Shown here one piece after another: positions 1 to 4,920 of a stretch of 5,491 bases of DNA. Each line of letters opens with the position of its first letter. Position 1 is the first letter of the stretch. The stretch is taken from contig CADCUW010000283.1 of NCBI GenBank assembly GCA_902805985.1, forward strand, positions 1-5,491. Reading direction: 5' to 3'. The position numbers were made by a program, and so were the translations under genes. The notes beneath the pieces are model-generated. The model was not told where the DNA came from. It searched no databases and was given only the letters and a program-made list of their open reading frames with translations. The DNA comes from an uncultured Rubrobacteraceae bacterium (GTDB lineage Bacteria; Actinomycetota; Rubrobacteria; Rubrobacterales; Rubrobacteraceae).

Positions 1-821
1 GAGGAGGACTCGCCCTTCTCCGGCTGCTGGAACTCGCCGAAGATCCTGGAGTAAGACTTGTCCAGGACGTGGGCGAGCACGTTCAGGCGACCGCGGTGGG
101 CCATGCCGAGCACCATCTCGGGCGTACCGTGCTCCGTCGCCCGGCGGGCGATCAGGTTGAGCATCGGCACGACCATGTCGTTGCCCTCGACGGAGAACCG
201 CTTCTGGCCGAGAAAGGACTTGTGCAGGAACTTCTCGAAGGTGTCTATACGCGTCAGGCGCATGAGCAGGCGTTTGGCGGACTCGCCCTCCATCCGCTTG
301 TAGAAGCGCCCGGACTCGACGGCCTCCCTGAGCCAGAACCGCTCGTCCGGGTCGTGGACGTGGCCGAAGTCGTAGCCTGTGGTGTTGCAGTAGAGGTCCC
401 TGAGCGCCTCCACGGCCTCCCGCGCCGTCGCGGTCTTCTTGGCTATGGGGCCGCCGATGATAAGCGGCGGCAGGTGATCCAGATCGTCATCCGTGATCCT
501 GTAGAACTCGGGGTCGAGCGTCGGGTCGCCGGGCGGCTCGCTGCCCAAGGGGTCGAGCTTCGCCGCCCTGTGCCCGAAGTCCCTTATGTGCCTGACGTGC
601 TTGGAGGCCCCGACGGCCTTCTCGACGTCGAGCTCGATGTCCCGGGGGGCCGCCGTCGCGGCGCTGCCGTTAGTCCCGTTGGGACGCGGCGGGCTCCAGG
701 ACCCGAAGAACTCCCGCGCGCCCTCGTCCACGGAGTCTGGGTCCTCGCGGTACCTCTCGTACAACTCCAGCACGTAGCCCAGGTTAGGCCCGTAGAATTG
801 GTATTCCGTCTGCTTTTCCAA
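1..821 (-). CDS. sucA: 2-oxoglutarate dehydrogenase E1 component, N-terminal part (runs off left edge)
   Basis: E1 is the thiamine-diphosphate enzyme that decarboxylates 2-oxoglutarate and passes the succinyl group to the E2 lipoyl domain in the TCA cycle. The reverse strand reads without interruption for about 273 codons. It opens with the E1 N-terminal segment (EKQTEYQFYGPNLGYVLEL, then a GAREFFGSW motif). A Gly/Ala/Pro-rich linker follows, then the conserved run FEKFLHKSFLGQKRFSVEG near residues 195-213 and MAHRGRLNVLAHV near 240-252, which is where the ThDP-binding core begins. Full-length E1 is roughly 900-950 residues, so about 30% is visible. There is no lipoyl/acyltransferase-like N-terminal domain, so this is SucA-like rather than the longer mycobacterial Kgd type. 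The frame is closed upstream by TGA at 849-851. Candidate starts are GTG at 830, CTG at 824 and TTG at 821. I chose TTG because GAGGG lies 10 nt before it but only 1 nt before the GTG. Family identity is very secure; the exact start is not. Confidence 0.93.
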   Translation of the reverse strand, partial: MEKQTEYQFYGPNLGYVLELYERYREDPDSVDEGAREFFGSWSPPRPNGTNGSAATAAPRDIELDVEKAVGASKHVRHIRDFGHRAAKLDPLGSEPPGDPTLDPEFYRITDDDLDHLPPLIIGGPIAKKTATAREAVEALRDLYCNTTGYDFGHVHDPDERFWLREAVESGRFYKRMEGESAKRLLMRLTRIDTFEKFLHKSFLGQKRFSVEGNDMVVPMLNLIARRATEHGTPEMVLGMAHRGRLNVLAHVLDKSYSRIFGEFQQPEKGESS

Positions 822-871
822 CAGGATCACACCCTCACGTTGCGGTCTTCAAGAAGCCCAAGCGTCCACGA

Positions 872-902
872 GGGGAGGCGGGACAATACGCCCCGTCTCC
901 CC
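872..902. other. 11-bp stem hairpin in the sucA leader
   Basis: GGGGAG-G-CGGG and CCCG-T-CTCCCC pair around a 9-nt loop. As plus-strand RNA the central pair is G-U, giving a continuous 11-bp stem. As minus-strand RNA, the sucA direction, it is an A-C mismatch. No T-run follows on either strand, so it is not a standard intrinsic terminator. It lies about 50 nt upstream of the sucA start, between that gene and the recombinase/TPR reading frame. It could be a U-less terminator for the upstream gene or a leader structure. The inverted repeat is seen directly; the role is unknown. Confidence 0.5.
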
Positions 903-1001
903 CACGCCGCGCTCTTGGCAAGGCTATAAGACAACTCGATCTTCTCTATGATACCCCACATGGCTGGTTAGATTCTTACCCCCGAACCATCCCTCCTAGA
1001 C

Positions 1002-1178
1002 CTACCCGCCGAGCTGGATGCGCGCGAGCCTGAGGTCCTCGGCCATCCCGCTGTGCCCGAACTTCTCGGCCTGCCCGACGCCAGCCCCGTAGGCCTCCCG
1101 CGCCTCGTCCTCCCGCCCGAGCTTCGTCAAGACCTCCCCGAGACGCAGGTACGCGTTGCCCTCGTCCTCATGAGTGTA
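1002..1178 (-). other. TPR-like 3' segment fused to the recombinase, probable host gene fragment
   Basis: The last ~58 codons of the recombinase frame encode one recognisable tetratricopeptide motif (LGEVLTKLGREDEAREAY) followed by a helix ending GHSGMAEDLRLARIQL. From memory this resembles the ends of small chromosomal TPR proteins. Large serine recombinases normally end after the coiled coil and a short beta-rich tail, here FGHSDGTIVATWAFG at about 541-555. The segment is on the same strand as sucA and ends about 180 nt before it. The simplest reading is that the tail is the 3' end of a host TPR gene captured in frame by integration. A natural C-terminal extension is the alternative. Confidence 0.5.
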
Positions 1179-2867
1179 CTCAGAGACAACACCAGCGTCC
1201 TGTCCGAAAGCCCAGGTGGCGACGATGGTGCCGTCAGAGTGGCCGAACACCTTCAGGCGGATGCGTCCGTAGGTCCAGCGGCGGTCCTCGGGCTCGAGGG
1301 CGTCCAGGCCCCGGGGCACGAGCCCGGCGTAGCCCGCGAGCAGGGCGTCGCGGTCGCGCTCTAGCTCCTCGGCCTCTTCCCTGTGGCCCTTCAGGGCCTC
1401 GAGCTCGCGCGCGGCGGCCTCGCGGATGCCCTCGAGCGCCGAGAGCTTGGAGCGCAGCTCCTCGGGACTCAGGAGTCCCTCTATGGCGAGGCCCTGGGCG
1501 CGGGCACGCTGGCGGTCGACGTCCGCGATCCTCTCCAGCCAGAGGCGCGACTCCCTGTCCGGGTCGCCGCGCAGCCCTCGGCGCTTCTCCTCGATCATGG
1601 CGTCGAGGCCGCGGCGCAGCCGGTCGGGGTCGGTAAGGAGGCCCCGGACGAAGCGCCAAACCAGGTCTTCCGTCTCGAGGGCGCGGTAGTGGCGGGCGTT
1701 CGGGCAGCCCTCCTTGTGGCCGTTACGCCTGTGCCCCTGGCAGCGGTAGTAGGCCATGCGCTTGCCGTTCTTGCGCTTCACGTTGGCGAAGGACATCCTC
1801 CGGTCGCAGTGGACGCAGTAGAAGACGCCACCGGCGAGCTCCCACACCCGGCTCGTCTCCCGGTAGTGGCGGGCGCGCGAGCGCATGGTCTCCCGCGCGG
1901 CCTCCACGGTGGCGCGCGGAACGCCGTGTCCTTCGCCGAGCGGCACGGGCACGGGGATCCACTCCTCCTTCGGCTTCGCGTGGGTCCGCTGCCGCTCCGC
2001 GTATTCCCTGCCGTTCGGCCCCACCCTCGAGACGTGGCTGCGGGTCGTCCTCTTGGTGTTGAAGTGCCAGACTCCGTACTCGGTAGCTCCGCTAGAGTCG
2101 AGCCGGGCGGCCACCTCCGCCGAAACCATCCCCCGCACCTCGTCTGCGGTGTGGCGGACGTAGAGGTCCGAGAGCACGATGCGGCGGATGGCGGCGTGGT
2201 TCCAGTTGGCGCCGGCCCTCGGCGCCGGCACGCCCTCGCGCATGAGGGTCTGGCTGATGCCGAAGACACTCGTGCCCCCGGCGAGCTCGCGCAGGATGCG
2301 CTGCGCCACGCGCATCTGCCGCTCCTCGGGCACGAGGTTGTCCCTCGCCTCGTTGTACGCGAAGCCGTAGGGTGGGGTGTGCCCGGCGATTACCTTTCCC
2401 TCCCTGGCCCGCCTGAGTTTGCCCCTTCTTGTCCGCTCGGCGGTCTTGGCCCGCTCGAACTTCGCCAGCTGGTCGAGGATGCCGTCCGTGAGCTCGCCTT
2501 CGGGGCTATCGTCGCCGCGGTCGTTGAGCGCCCTGATAATCGTGCCGTGCTCGCCGAACTCTTGCTTGAGGAGGTAGAGGTAGGCGGGCTCCCGCGCGAA
2601 GCGGTCCCGGTCCTGGGCGAATACAACAGACACCCCCCCGCCCGCCACCAGATCCCGCACACGGTCCAGGCCGGGCCGCTGCAGACTCACGCCGCTCTGC
2701 CCAGGGTCCAGGATTTCTTCCAGGACCCCGTAGCCTTCGGACGCCGCGTGATCGCGGAGCCGCTCCACCTGCTGGCGCAAGCTGTAGCCGCTCCTGGCCT
2801 GCTCGTCCGTCGAGACGCGGGCGTAGAGGACGGCCTTCTTTGGGCCGTGACCGTTCGTGCTACTCAT
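1002..2867 (-). CDS. Large serine recombinase (phage-type integrase) with a TPR-like C-terminal tail
   Basis: This is a site-specific DNA recombinase of 621 residues that would integrate or excise a mobile element through a covalent serine-DNA intermediate. The resolvase-type catalytic domain occupies about residues 11-155: YARVSTDEQ carries the nucleophile Ser19 with Arg17 beside it, QDRDRFARE near 85-93 supplies the arginine-rich active-site segment, and a long E-helix follows (ERAKTAERTRRGKLRRAREG). The recombinase DNA-binding domain follows at about 165-280 (PPYGFAYN onward). The zinc-ribbon is at about 347-390, with Cys351, Cys354, Cys376 and Cys388. A charged coiled-coil segment runs through about 420-515. 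Residues after ~563 change character: AYLRLGEVLTKLGREDEAREAY is a good TPR motif, not part of this family. The start ATG has GGGAGAG upstream and lies 2 nt after the repressor stop, so the two are co-transcribed. The recombinase call is very secure; the origin of the tail is inferred. Confidence 0.95.
   Translation of the reverse strand: MSSTNGHGPKKAVLYARVSTDEQARSGYSLRQQVERLRDHAASEGYGVLEEILDPGQSGVSLQRPGLDRVRDLVAGGGVSVVFAQDRDRFAREPAYLYLLKQEFGEHGTIIRALNDRGDDSPEGELTDGILDQLAKFERAKTAERTRRGKLRRAREGKVIAGHTPPYGFAYNEARDNLVPEERQMRVAQRILRELAGGTSVFGISQTLMREGVPAPRAGANWNHAAIRRIVLSDLYVRHTADEVRGMVSAEVAARLDSSGATEYGVWHFNTKRTTRSHVSRVGPNGREYAERQRTHAKPKEEWIPVPVPLGEGHGVPRATVEAARETMRSRARHYRETSRVWELAGGVFYCVHCDRRMSFANVKRKNGKRMAYYRCQGHRRNGHKEGCPNARHYRALETEDLVWRFVRGLLTDPDRLRRGLDAMIEEKRRGLRGDPDRESRLWLERIADVDRQRARAQGLAIEGLLSPEELRSKLSALEGIREAAARELEALKGHREEAEELERDRDALLAGYAGLVPRGLDALEPEDRRWTYGRIRLKVFGHSDGTIVATWAFGQDAGVVSEYTHEDEGNAYLRLGEVLTKLGREDEAREAYGAGVGQAEKFGHSGMAEDLRLARIQLGG
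1167..1185. other. Candidate attachment-site core (near-palindrome centred on GT)
   Basis: TGAGT-GT-ACTCA at 1171-1182 is an inverted repeat with 5-bp arms around a central GT dinucleotide. Outside it, CTC and GAG pair if one base is bulged. Large serine integrases recombine at imperfect inverted repeats with a central 2-bp crossover. In the minus-strand reading frame this site encodes S-E-Y-T-H at residues 562-566, where recombinase-like sequence gives way to the TPR-like tail. I infer that this is the left junction of the integrated element. Arms this short can occur by chance, so support comes mainly from the location. Confidence 0.4.
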
Positions 2868-2869
2868 AC

Positions 2870-3073
2870 CTACTCTCCCTTTGCCATGAGCTCGCGGGGG
2901 GTAACGCCCAGGGCCCGCGCCAGAAGACGGATGGTGCGTGGGTGGGCGCCCTCCTTGCCGCGCTCGTGGTCCCAGATCGTGGTGTGCGAGACGCCGCTCG
3001 CCTGGGCCAACTCCCTGAGCGATAGCGCCCTATCCTCCCGCAGCTTTTTCAGGTTCTCCACGTCGATCCTCAT
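2870..3073 (-). CDS. Small XRE-family helix-turn-helix repressor
   Basis: This 67-residue protein is nearly all helix-turn-helix domain. LREDRALSLRELAQASGVSH at about 11-30 spans helices 1-2 and the start of the recognition helix, followed by TTIWDHERG and the closing helices TIRLLARALGVTPRELM. It resembles Cro/C1-type DNA-binding regulators and has no extra sensing or protease domain. The start is ATG at 3073. A longer reading from GTG at 3286 would translate the AT-rich control region and is unlikely. The 3' end contains the Shine-Dalgarno of the recombinase, whose ATG lies 2 nt after this TAG stop. The likely job is controlling the recombinase operon and itself through the repeats at 3100-3131. 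No strong Shine-Dalgarno precedes the ATG; only GCGGA is present. Confidence 0.88.
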   Translation of the reverse strand: MRIDVENLKKLREDRALSLRELAQASGVSHTTIWDHERGKEGAHPRTIRLLARALGVTPRELMAKGE

Positions 3074-3099
3074 GGTCCGCAAATGGTACCCGCCCGATA

Positions 3100-3142
3100 A
3101 TTGTAACACTATTGTTGACAATATCTGACAACTATTTACATT
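3100..3142. promoter_or_regulatory. AT-rich control region: divergent promoters and probable repressor operators
   Basis: This is a marked AT-rich island. On the minus strand TGTTACAAT (3108 to 3100) is an extended -10 element (TG-N-TACAAT) placed to start transcription about 20 nt before the repressor ATG. On the plus strand TTGACA (3115-3120) and TACATT (3137-3142) are 16 bp apart. ATTGTAACA (3100-3108) is inverted as TGTT-G-ACAAT (3113-3122), with one extra base in the right arm. TGACAA also repeats directly at 3116-3121 and 3126-3131, exactly 10 bp apart. The repeats overlap both promoters, as expected for operators of the adjacent XRE protein. The sequences are seen; the regulatory role is inferred. 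Confidence 0.6.
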
Positions 3143-3432
3143 GCCCGCACGTTCGCTTCCGAGCAAAACGGCGCGGCGCAACGACACGCGAGCGAGGGGG
3201 CAGCCTTTCGTCCAAAACACCCAGATCGAGCCTAAACTCTGTAGGCTTCTAGGCTTGGCAGAGATGCCTAGCGCAGTAGCCCGCACACAGGGTGAACAGT
3301 TCTCGGCGGGTTTTTACGCACGCAGGTTAAGCGAACATTCCGCGCTGGGGTGCCCCATCGTGAGCATTGAAGCCTTAAAGGGGGATCTGCATGAGGCCGT
3401 GGACTTTGGTTCTTTTTTTGAACGAGAGGGGT
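3143..3432. other. Intergenic stretch without a convincing gene
   Basis: About 290 bp of visibly lower GC separate the repressor promoter from the 3' end of the TIR-like gene. A plus-strand open frame crosses it but has no recognisable motif and no good ribosome site. Small structures are present. TAGGCTT is directly repeated at 3242-3248 and 3250-3256. CTAGGC/GCCTAG (3249-3254 and 3266-3271) forms a 6-bp inverted repeat. TGGGG-TG-CCCCA sits at 3346-3357, and GTTC-T7-GAAC at 3409-3423. No tRNA or known RNA was recognised. A plus-strand transcript from the divergent promoter at 3115-3142 would run through this stretch. Confidence 0.4.
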
Positions 3433-3879
3433 TCAGGGTTGAAGTCTCGCCCGCAGCACTTTCACCATGGCCTCGGCCGGTCGGACGACTTCCTCATTGA
3501 ATGAGGCAACGAGGTGCTCCAATCCCTCGTAGCGAAAGGTGTCCAGCACCCACTCGTAGTTCCTTTGCAGGTCAGCGAACATGCCGAACTCTCTATACTC
3601 GTCCCATACCAGCGGTCTGATCACGGTCGGCACTTCCCGAGCGAAGGAGGCGATCTCGTAGGGCGAGCTGCGCGGGTCGGTAAGGTCGATGACGACGAAC
3701 CGAGACAGGCGCGCGAGCGTCGTGACCGTCGTCGTGGCGTCCTGACTGTCCGGGCCGTCGACGTCGAAGAGTATGGGCGCGTAGCCTTCCTCGCGCAGCT
3801 TCCGCTTGACGGCGTCGAGCACCTCCTTGCGCTCCGGGGGAGAGAAAGCCCCCAGGATTAGGACCGCCTTGCTTGCCAA
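3433..3879 (-). CDS. Stand-alone TIR-like (Rossmann-like) domain protein
   Basis: This 148-residue soluble protein alternates strands and helices: AVLILGAF (5-12), a helix with ERKEVLDAVKRKL, YAPILFDVD (33-41), the helix TTTVTTLARLS, RFVVIDLTD (60-68), then SSPYEIASFA with Glu75, and PTVIRPLVW (84-92). From memory it resembles the domain attached to some bacterial pentapeptide-repeat proteins, which belongs to the TIR/deoxyribosyltransferase-like fold. Glu75 sits after the third strand, roughly where TIR enzymes carry their catalytic glutamate. Enzymatic activity such as NAD cleavage is not shown. There is no transmembrane segment, signal peptide or second domain. The start is TTG with GGAGG 6 nt upstream, inside a 12-bp palindrome. 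It lies on a likely mobile element between the integrase operon and a toxin-antitoxin pair, so a defence or signalling role is possible but speculative. Confidence 0.72.
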   Translation of the reverse strand: MASKAVLILGAFSPPERKEVLDAVKRKLREEGYAPILFDVDGPDSQDATTTVTTLARLSRFVVIDLTDPRSSPYEIASFAREVPTVIRPLVWDEYREFGMFADLQRNYEWVLDTFRYEGLEHLVASFNEEVVRPAEAMVKVLRARLQP

Positions 3880-3988
3880 AAGGAGCCTCCGGAGGCAGGA
3901 GCACGTCCCCCTCCAGGGAGCCTCGCCGGCCCAAGCCCATCACGCGTTCCGCGATCGCGGCGTCCAGTTCGCGTCCCGCCTCGGACAT
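3878..3988 (-). pseudogene. Remnant resembling the N-terminus of a phage ABA-sandwich protein
   Basis: An ATG at 3988 opens a frame reading MSEAGRELDAAIAERVMGLG. The pattern ELDxxIAExVMG is, from memory, the hallmark start of small phage/prophage ABA-sandwich proteins of unknown function. The resemblance stops after about 20 residues. The frame then crosses into the TIR-like gene in a different phase, where its translation is an Arg/Gly-rich shadow, though it stays formally open to 3593. I interpret it as a truncated leftover whose 3' part was replaced by the TIR-like gene. A short intact upstream peptide cannot be excluded. GGGAT 7 nt before the ATG is a weak ribosome site. Confidence 0.35.
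3885..3896 (-). promoter_or_regulatory. Shine-Dalgarno of the TIR-like gene inside a perfect palindrome
   Basis: On the minus strand GGAGG (3890 to 3886) lies 6 nt before the TTG at 3879, which decides the start. The site is embedded in the perfect 12-bp palindrome GCCTCCGGAGGC, so the ribosome site has its own complement immediately 5' of it. With no loop it is unlikely to fold into a stable local hairpin, but it could pair between transcripts or with a protein dimer. Confidence 0.5.
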
Positions 3989-4106
3989 TTGCACGATCCC
4001 ATGACAACCGTGCGAAGGCCTCACACGGGCGCAAGGACGGTTACGATTAACCGGAGCCGCTTGCCGAGCAAGGCCCATGGATAGTATCGCGGTACGCTAT
4101 CAGCTC

Positions 4107-4135
4107 TTGACACTAATAGCGCAGCACACTATTAT
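4107..4135 (+). promoter_or_regulatory. Near-consensus promoter of the higBA operon
   Basis: TTGACA (4107-4112) is a perfect -35 hexamer. A 17-bp spacer separates it from TATTAT (4130-4135), a -10 with one mismatch to TATAAT. The predicted transcription start, 6-8 nt downstream, falls at about 4141-4143, on or next to the GTG start of the toxin. TAATAG/CTATTA inverted arms (4114-4119 and 4129-4134) lie in the spacer and -10. GATAG/CTATC arms (4080-4084 and 4097-4101) lie just upstream. Both are candidate operators for the HigA antitoxin. Confidence 0.72.
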
Positions 4136-4142
4136 TACGGGC

Positions 4143-4424
4143 GTGATAAAGGGCTTCGCCGACAAAGAAACCGAGAGGTTGTGGAAGGGCCAGAAGCAGA
4201 AGGCCGTCCCCCAGCAGTTGCGCGAGAGGGCGGTCGCGAAGCTCTTGTCTGTGGACATCGCCAACAACGTGGAAGAGCTGGAGACGCCCCCCGGAAACCG
4301 GCTGCACAAGCTGGGCGGCGACCGCGACGGGCAGTGGTCGATAAGCATAAACAAGCTCTACCGGGTGTGCTTCTTCTTCGAGGGCGGCGATGCCCACGAG
4401 GTGGAGGTGACCGACTATCATTGA
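4143..4424 (+). CDS. higB: HigB-type toxin (RelE superfamily mRNA interferase)
   Basis: HigB toxins are ribosome-dependent endoribonucleases that cut mRNA during translation and are neutralised by HigA. From the GTG at 4143 the protein has 93 residues, the usual family length. It shows the family pattern in order: IKGFADKETERLWKGQ (2-17), PPGNRLHKLGGDRDGQWSIS (49-68), the YRVCFF strand, and the C-terminal Asp-Tyr-His (91-93) that corresponds to functionally important residues in characterised HigB. The frame stays open to 4077, but residues before 4143 have no family match and the promoter lies within that part, so the GTG is preferred. No good Shine-Dalgarno precedes it; the transcript probably begins at or within 2 nt of the start. 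HigA follows after 22 nt on the same strand, in the toxin-first order typical of higBA. Confidence 0.92.
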   Translation: MIKGFADKETERLWKGQKQKAVPQQLRERAVAKLLSVDIANNVEELETPPGNRLHKLGGDRDGQWSISINKLYRVCFFFEGGDAHEVEVTDYH

Positions 4425-4427
4425 GCG

Positions 4428-4439
4428 AAAGGAGGTGAT
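4428..4439 (+). promoter_or_regulatory. Very strong Shine-Dalgarno of higA
   Basis: AAAGGAGGTGAT is complementary over 12 nt to the typical 3' end of bacterial 16S rRNA. Its GGAGG core ends 11 nt before the ATG at 4447. The GTG at 4435 overlaps this ribosome site, so the ATG at 4447 must be the real start. The contrast with the toxin, which lacks a ribosome site, suggests antitoxin is translated in excess from the shared mRNA. Confidence 0.75.
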
Positions 4440-4446
4440 TGCGGAG

Positions 4447-4752
4447 ATGGCAGAAGAGAGAGTGTACGCGCCCATGACCCCGGGGAGGTTCCTGGAGATG
4501 GAGTTCCTGGAGCCGCTGGGGTTAACGCCCTACGCGCTGGCGAAGGCGATAGGGGTGGACCCGCCGAGGATCTACAAGATCGTGGCGGGCAAGCGCGACA
4601 TAACCGCCGACACGGCGCTGCGGCTGGCGCGGTACTTCGGGACCTCGGCGCAGTACTGGATGAACCTCCAGGACCGCTACGAGCTGGAGATGGCCGAGAC
4701 GGAGGCAGGGGAAGTCATAGAGAAGGAGGTAAGACCGAGGGCAATGGCCTGA
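4447..4752 (+). CDS. higA: HigA-type antitoxin (helix-turn-helix)
   Basis: This 101-residue antitoxin partners the upstream HigB. MTPGRFLEMEFLEPLGLTP (10-28) is the standard HigA opening. The XRE-like helix-turn-helix follows (PYALAKAIGVDPPRIYKIVAGKR, about 28-50). Then come the closing segment ITADTALRLARYFGTSAQYWMNLQ (about 52-75), which is highly characteristic of HigA, and an acidic C-terminal helix. HigA binds HigB and represses the operon by binding operator repeats at its promoter, here plausibly 4114-4134. The start is ATG at 4447, set by the ribosome site at 4428-4439. The gap to the toxin stop is 22 nt. A terminator follows about 80 nt after the stop. Such modules often stabilise mobile elements, which fits this neighbourhood. 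Confidence 0.94.
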   Translation: MAEERVYAPMTPGRFLEMEFLEPLGLTPYALAKAIGVDPPRIYKIVAGKRDITADTALRLARYFGTSAQYWMNLQDRYELEMAETEAGEVIEKEVRPRAMA

Positions 4753-4832
4753 TCGTCTGCAACGAGGCGACAGGGACGGTACAAAGCATGGGCGTCGGGG
4801 CGACGATGATCATCATCGCCGCCCCCGCGGAG

Positions 4833-4862
4833 AGCCCACCGGCCGAAGCCGGCGGGCTTTTT
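4833..4862 (+). terminator. Intrinsic terminator of the higBA operon
   Basis: AGCCC-A-CCGGC pairs with GCCGG-C-GGGCT around a CGAA tetraloop, giving a 10-bp stem with one A-C mismatch. Five T's run from 4858 to 4862 on the plus strand, the first closing the stem. It lies about 80 nt after the higA stop. On the minus strand the same stem has a UUCG loop but no T-run, so termination is directional for plus-strand transcripts. Confidence 0.85.
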
Positions 4863-4892
4863 CGCGCCCCGCATCGGGACGACGATGGCGAC

Positions 4893-4914
4893 GATGATGA
4901 TCGCGATCATCATC
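4893..4914. repeat. Perfect 22-bp palindrome
   Basis: The half-site GATGATGATCG at 4893-4903 is followed immediately by its exact reverse complement at 4904-4914, with no central spacer. A shorter 10-bp palindrome of the same type (GATGATCATC) lies at 4805-4814, on the other side of the terminator. It may be a protein-binding site or a by-product of GAT/ATC repetition. Confidence 0.8.
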
Positions 4915-4920
4915 ACCATG

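Noticed and set aside
69..929. Long plus-strand open frame of 286 codons opposite sucA
   Set aside because: It is antisense to an unmistakable sucA frame. Its Val/Pro/Arg-rich translation is the usual shadow in high-GC DNA.
1383..3128. 581-codon plus-strand open frame opposite the recombinase and repressor
   Set aside because: The translation is Ala/Val/Leu/Pro-rich with no domain, and the opposite strand has clear recombinase and XRE motifs. It is a shadow frame.
3074..3286. N-terminal extension of the XRE repressor from GTG 3286
   Set aside because: The extra residues would come from the AT-rich promoter/operator region and have no family match. The HTH protein starts naturally at ATG 3073.
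3141..3500. 119-codon plus-strand ORF downstream of the rightward promoter
   Set aside because: It has no recognisable motif and no good ribosome site. It begins with TTG inside the promoter and overlaps the 3' end of the TIR-like gene in antisense.
4077..4142. Longer HigB start at 4077
   Set aside because: The extra 22 residues have no counterpart in HigB and contain the promoter elements. GTG 4143 gives the normal family length.
4435..4446. GTG 4435 as the HigA start
   Set aside because: It overlaps the very Shine-Dalgarno sequence that serves the ATG at 4447.
4677..4919. 80-codon minus-strand ORF starting with an Ile/Val-rich segment, as a protein-coding gene
   Set aside because: Only the first ~18 codons look meaningful, as a possible leader. 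The rest is antisense to the terminator and higA, with no motif.
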